This document shows positions 58,739 through 64,000 of a DNA stretch of 64,000 nucleotides, piece by piece. The position numbers were made by a program, and so were the translations under genes. Below the pieces are notes generated by a model. The model did not search any database. It was not told the DNA's origin and worked only from the letters and a program-made list of their open reading frames with translations. How positions within the stretch are numbered: the first letter of the stretch is position 1; each line of letters starts with the position of its first letter. Source of the DNA: Zygaena filipendulae (Eukaryota > Arthropoda > Insecta > Lepidoptera > Zygaenidae); contig OU015649.1 of assembly GCA_907165275.2 (NCBI GenBank), positions 3,316,001-3,380,000 on the forward strand, read 5' to 3'.

Positions 58739-59770
58739 ACTAGCTGTGTCCCGCGGTTTCACCTGCGTCAGTTTCGGCATTCTCGCAGGAACTCCAAAGT
58801 AGCCTAATTTACTTTTTATAACATCAGCAAATTATTAGTAATGAAAGTCCCGTCAAAACTGGTTCAATCGATTCGGAGAATCACTAGCGTGCGTTTTTGA
58901 ATGAAAGAAAGAAAATTCATTTATTTCAGCATATGCTACACACGAGAAAAAGAAACAAACACAAACAGTGCCTAATCTAAATTTGTAAACATATGATATC
59001 TCTTGTATATCTCTTGTATATCTCTTGTATATCTGTAAGAGTCACCAACTCAGCATTAGCTAGGTGCGGGTACACTTAGCGCTGGTTTTCAGCTGGCAGC
59101 CCGTTGTCACGCACGGACGGGGGTAACAAAAGAAGAGGAAAAAAATAATACTACTTTATACTATACATTACTATATATTATCGTACATTTTTGAATAAAT
59201 ATAAATGTAAATAAACCAACTAAACATAAAAAATAATAGATATATTACAGTAAAAATATATATTTCGGAAAAATAAGTTTCGGAAATCCCACAGGATCTC
59301 TTTATATCAGAAACCTTTGCGGACGGAGGCAGAACAACCCGCCAAAGTTTCATCACGATCGGAACATGGGTTTAGAAACGCATAGAGGACAAACATACAA
59401 ACATTCATTTTTATTTATACCTAAATCTCTATACGAACAGACTACGAAGTGAACCTGTTAAGAGTTTCTTCGATTCTCGCATATTGGAGCATTAAATCGA
59501 GAATTGACATATTTGCATAGGTAATAATATGTATTTTGTCTTTGTGGCAGAGGCTCGATCGAGAAATTGTTGTATTTTATTTTATAACTACTAACTGCGC
59601 CCCGCGGTTTCACCCGCGTGAGATTCGGAATTCTCGCAGAAACTCCAAACTTCTTTCATGAGAACCTTCTCCTTTAACAAACACAATAAAAAAAGAATTA
59701 GCGAAATCGGTCCAGCAGTTAACGCATGATGCCGCGACCAAGGGAAATAGGGATCCATTTTTATAAATAG
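58739..59770 (+). repeat. CCGCGG-core repeats, + strand
   Basis: Copies at about 58739-58900 (CTAGCTGTGTCCCGCGGTTT) and 59592-59770 (CTGCGCCCCGCGGTTTCACC to GACCAAGGGAAATAGGGATC), with fragments between. A short 11-bp tandem repeat (ATATCTCTTGT) lies at about 58996-59034. No gene is seen. Confidence 0.7.
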
Positions 59771-60560
59771 GTATATATTTGACAGACTTATACGAGTATG
59801 CGTAACGATAATGCTTACTTTCACAGTCAATAATTCAATCATAATGTAGCTAGAATATAAAAAGAAAATGTCTGTTGTTCTAAGAAAAGAAAACGCGTTG
59901 TGTTATAATTTTTTTTTAAATAATGAGCCTCGAATTTTTCTTTTCATCTCACGAAACATTTCTATTAATAAAGAAAAGTAAAAAAATACTGTATTATTTC
60001 CTCGTAAAAGCAAAACCACCTGTAGGATGTTCGCTTGTAAATTTTTCGTTTAACAACGATTACGGAGTTTGTTATTATCAAAGATTTTTATTTCAGTACC
60101 TATATATGTAAATACCGGTTACTTACCGACTCGAGTAAAATATATAATAAAACTGGATGTGCCCCGCGGTTTTACCTACGTTAATTTGATGCCCCGCCCC
60201 TATTGGTCGTATAGCGTGATGTTATCTATATAAAAATTATTTTTGTACTTCATATTTTTGTACTTTGATACTTCGAGGCTATCCTCGAAGTACCTCGAAG
60301 TACCTAGTTCCTGAGTAGGGCTTTCAACCAAACAAACTCTTCTGCTTTATAATATTAGTAGAGATGTAAAGATTTGCAATGTTCTGTCATGGAAGGTTCG
60401 GTCAAAGGTTGATTAGCCTCTTTGAAGCCCTTTGAGTTAAATAGGTTTTTTTATTAAAAATATATTTTTTGCAAAGGTAGATAGGTAAGAAGTAGGTAGG
60501 TTGGCTAGTTTATTAAAAAAGATTCGAGTTTAGTTCATGGGGTTAATTACAAGTATAATT

Positions 60561-60795
60561 GGACGCAGATAAGCAATAACATGTTAACCCACAAAATTAA
60601 GGTATTGATTCATAACGATTTATTGAGAGTTAGGGAACGTTTTTTAATTGTGTGTTTACCTTATTACATTGCTTAAATATGTAACTAAACATTGAACATA
60701 AAAATGTTGACAGGAAATGGCGCTCCTACTTTTAAAACACGATTTACTCAAAATTTCTCCAGTGTGGGTTAACACACTACTGCTTATCTATGTCC
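60561..60795. mobile_element. MITE family D, copy 3
   Basis: Ends TGGACGCAGATAAGCAATAA and, inverted, TGGACATAGATAAGCAGTAG. Full length. Confidence 0.85.
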
Positions 60796-61171
60796 AATTA
60801 GTCTATAGCAGTTGGTAATAGCAGCCGATACCTGTTACGAGCAAATTATACAGAAAACATAACGGGTTTAGTTTGATTAAAAAAGTAAAACATGTGTCTA
60901 TTTTTTTTCATTATTGGGTTCCGTATAGCCGAATAGTAAAAAAAAGGAAACTTTATATCTTTATCATGTCCGTCCGTCTGTCCGTCAACCATTTTACGAG
61001 GAGCCTTTGACACTACATGCCTAATGAGCATACTCCGACACGCACTTGTCCGTGTGATAGTAGTTAACTTATGTATACCTGCGCACTTAGATAATATAAA
61101 TATAAGTAACTAAATTTATATCGCCTCTTCCTGTTTCACGATGATGCAAAACCTCTCAGTTACAAGTTACT

Positions 61172-61352
61172 ACTGTAGCTGTTCCCCGCGGTTTCACCCG
61201 CGTTAATTTCGGAGTTCCCGCGGCAATTCCGAGACAAAAAGTACCATAATATGTCCTCCTCTGTACCCCTGACCACGTGTATATGTATATAGTAGTTTCT
61301 GCGTGATTGAGTGACAAACATTCACACTTTCACCTTTATAATATTAGTAGGA
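61172..61352 (+). repeat. CCGCGG-core repeat
   Basis: TAGCTGTTCCCCGCGGTTTC to CCTTTATAATATTAGTAGGA. A clean, near-complete copy. Confidence 0.8.
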
Positions 61353-62279
61353 TGACCAGCATTTTTTTTTTATATCTCGAGTTCTAGATGGAATTTCGAA
61401 AAAATCAAAACATGAGTATCTTAGTTAGACCCTTAGCAATACAACAAAAAAAAACCACATTCAATTTTGTGCAGCAGTTTCTGCGTAGCACGAATACAAA
61501 CATACAGACAGACAGACAAAAATTCTAAAACCGGTATTTTTGGCTTCTATATCACTCATAGAGTCGCCTCAATTTATTTTTTGTTATTTGTCTCCCATGT
61601 ACAGATATCGAACTGTTACAATTTTATTATATGTATAGATTCTGCTTATTTCCATTAGTCCTACCAGTAGTTCGGTGATTGAACTATTTTTATAAATTAA
61701 ACCAATTATTTCTCATGCATCATAATCCCATTAATAACGTGTTACTCGATTTTTGGGGGATGTATTTCATGGAGAGTTTGGGGTAGGTATGTGATGGGTA
61801 ATGGTGATTTGGGAAAAAGTCAGTGTCATATTACGTATAACTACCTCAGATTGTTCTGAGAAAGCTACCATCTTTAAACGTAGAAAACATCGTTTTATCC
61901 GTGTTTTCAGGCAATGAAAACTTAGTGTTTGGTACATACTGCTTTTCTTCAACAGATGGCGCTACGAGCGAAGCTCGGTCACCCAGATACCTATTTATAA
62001 CTTTATTAGGATAGATATTTGTCAATCAAACTTAAGCCCCCTGGGATTAAACTGGGCAACTGAATAACTAAATCAGTGATATTCAATTACAGAGTAGGTA
62101 GGTACCTATTCAGTGAACCACATTAATTTTGTGGGCGTTTCGGGCATATTTGGTACCTATACAACTGGAAATGCGTGACTGACCTCAACGATAATGCAAA
62201 CAAATGTGACATGTGTGTGTGTATGGCATGACAACCTGGAGCGAAATAACCCTTACTAATATAGGTAATCCCATTATAT

Positions 62280-62514
62280 GGCCATAGATAAGCAATAGTA
62301 TGTTAACCCACACTGGAGAAATTTTGTGTAAATTAAAGTTTTAAATTTATAACGCCATTTTGTTTCAACGTTTTTATGTTCAATATTTAGTTACATATTT
62401 AAACAATGTAATAAGCTAAACATATAATTAAAAACGTTCTCTAACTCTCAATAAATCGTTCTGAATCAATAACTTCGCTTCGTGGGTTAACATGTTATTG
62501 CTTATCTGCGACCA
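62280..62514. mobile_element. MITE family D, copy 4
   Basis: GCCATAGATAAGCAATAGTA at the left and, inverted, GTCGCAGATAAGCAATAACA at the right. The internal AT-rich body is shared with copy 2. Confidence 0.8.
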
Positions 62515-63178
62515 TGTGGGAATTTGAGTTCTCATGCCCTAATTGATCAACGTGAAATTTTGTATATACCTATGTTTTCAGGGGCACGGAGAAAGACATA
62601 GGGTATTTTTTATCCCAGAATTCCCGCGGAGACTCCGAAATTATTGCAAGCGAAACCGCAGGGAACAATACACAAGATGTATGGTTCAACAAAGGATGTA
62701 TTGAAGGAGGATACTATTCAGTGTTCGATTCTTGTTTAAAATAGTTTAAAAAATGTATATCTATACCTATAAATTTTCATGATGATTGGTTGAGTAGTTA
62801 AGGCGTGAAAGCGAAAGATACAAACAAACTGACATTCGCATTTATAATTTTAGGATTTCAGATTTTTAATACACTTTTTTGAGTTTCAAATTTAACATTA
62901 AATATTACTAATTAATAATTAATTGATAAGGTTTTTTCTTGGAATTTCCCAAATACGAGTAGATTGTGACTTTGTAACAAGTCCAACGACAAACTACACC
63001 GTCTATCTTTTAACAAAGCGAAGGTTATGAATATCAAAATAGTGTAATAGTTTTATAATATGTTCTCGTTTTTACATTAAAATTTCGTATACTACTTTGT
63101 TTCTGTTTGTTCTGGGTTCGGTACATACGCTGTAGGTTGTGGGTGTGATTTCAATCACAAACAACTTTTTGTATAGAT

Positions 63179-63435
63179 AACTAGCCGTTCCACGCGGTTT
63201 CGCCCGCGATAATTTCGGGGTTACCGCGGGAATTCCGCGTTATAATATAGCCTATGACAATCACAAATAATGTGGCTTTCTATTGGTAAAAAATTTTCAA
63301 AATCGGTACCTGTACAACCTTACAAACTCACAAACTTTCCCACTTTATAATAGGACATAGATAAGCAATAGTGTGTTAACCCACACTGGAGAAATTTTGA
63401 GTAAATCGTGTTTTATTTATTTATTTATTTATTAG
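63179..63435 (+). repeat. CCGCGG-core repeat followed by a truncated MITE D and (TTTA)n
   Basis: The repeat spans about 63179-63352 (ACTAGCCGTTCCACGCGGTT onward). A one-ended MITE D (63353-63410, GGACATAGATAAGCAATAGT) follows and breaks off into TTTA repeats at 63411-63433. Confidence 0.7.
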
Positions 63436-63569
63436 GAATAGTACACAGCTCTAAATAATAATAATAAGTACATTTTTTTTATACATTATGAAGGCCAATT
63501 ACGACTATCCAACAAAAAATTGCAATTCCTTACTAAATACTGGTACAAATCAACAAATCAACAAGTGAC

Positions 63570-63800
63570 ACGTTCTTATCCATTATCATGTCACACCATA
63601 CATCAATCATACCACATCATATCGTATCTTATCACAACAATTCACGTCATATCCTACCATGCCATTCCTATACAATACAATACCACACCATACCGCATTC
63701 CTCCCTACCATACAATACCACAATCCAGACCATATCTCGTCATCCATACCCAATCATTACGTATCATACCGCATCACGTCATACCCACTATGCTATATTA
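63570..63800 (+). repeat. Degenerate CATAC/CATCA-rich low-complexity tract
   Basis: About 230 bp strongly depleted in G on this strand, made of imperfect 4-6 base words (CATAC, CATCA, CCATA). The 76-codon open frame here (His/Tyr/Ser/Thr-rich) follows from the composition and is not a gene. Confidence 0.7.
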
Positions 63801-64000
63801 CAGTACGTTACATTATAATATTACTAAATCAAAACTAAAACTACAATCTAAATCGCACGCGTGTGTAATATACAACATTATTACACAACTCCGTGAATCC
63901 TCACACTACAAACGAGAATTCCCAAATGGTTGTCTGTCTGCCACCCCCCCGCGCAAAAACTACTCCCGCGGAAGCTCCGAAACCAACGCGGGTGAAAATG

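Noticed and set aside
63588..63818. 76-codon His/Tyr/Ser/Thr-rich frame
   Set aside because: It arises from degenerate CATAC/CATCA simple sequence with almost no G on one strand.

Overview
This is AT-rich eukaryotic nuclear DNA with GT-AG introns, short exons and very dense interspersed repeats. The repeats (elements with a CCGCGGTTTCACCCGCG-type core, AACCGACTTCCAAAA-type ends, tRNA-derived SINEs and many short inverted-repeat elements) together with insect-like proteins point to a lepidopteran (moth or butterfly). The species cannot be named from the sequence alone. There are no bacterial-type operons and no CRISPR array.

Layout. (1) 1-13.3 kb is one long stretch holding a single intronless protein kinase gene on the + strand (1709-2827), a divergent PKA catalytic-subunit paralogue. 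The rest is repeats. This stretch is also the beginning of intron 1 of an LRCH-type (leucine-rich repeat, calponin-homology) gene on the - strand. Only the first coding exon of that gene (13310-13499) lies in the window. (2) 13.5-14.2 kb is a divergent promoter interval. (3) 14238-21348 (+) is a complete 11-exon gene for mitochondrial elongation factor G1 (GFM1). The exons join in phase to 745 residues. (4) 21.4-28.0 kb is intergenic. It holds a 1.7-kb inverted-repeat transposon with remains of a THAP-like exon, and four copies of a short inverted-repeat element carrying cAMP-response-element palindromes. (5) 28196-44657 (-) is a Na+-driven anion exchanger / Na+-bicarbonate transporter of the SLC4 family (Ndae1-like). 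I joined 13 exons in phase to 1187 residues, plus one possible alternative first exon. (6) 44.7-64 kb shows no protein-coding exon I can support. It contains a 136-bp tandem array, perfect hairpins and several MITE families.

Functional picture. The LRCH and GFM1 genes are head to head. GFM1 and Ndae1 are tail to tail. The kinase is nested in the presumed LRCH intron. These genes do not form a pathway; they are ordinary metazoan neighbours. The most informative observations are: a separate last exon of Ndae1 ending in a PDZ-binding motif (ETSV); a likely internal promoter and first exon of Ndae1; a MITE family that spreads perfect TGACGTCA sites through introns and intergenic DNA; a probable MITE inside the LRCH/GFM1 divergent promoter; a P- or hAT-like element with a decayed THAP-like exon; and several perfect long inverted repeats. 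I found no clearly new biochemical system.
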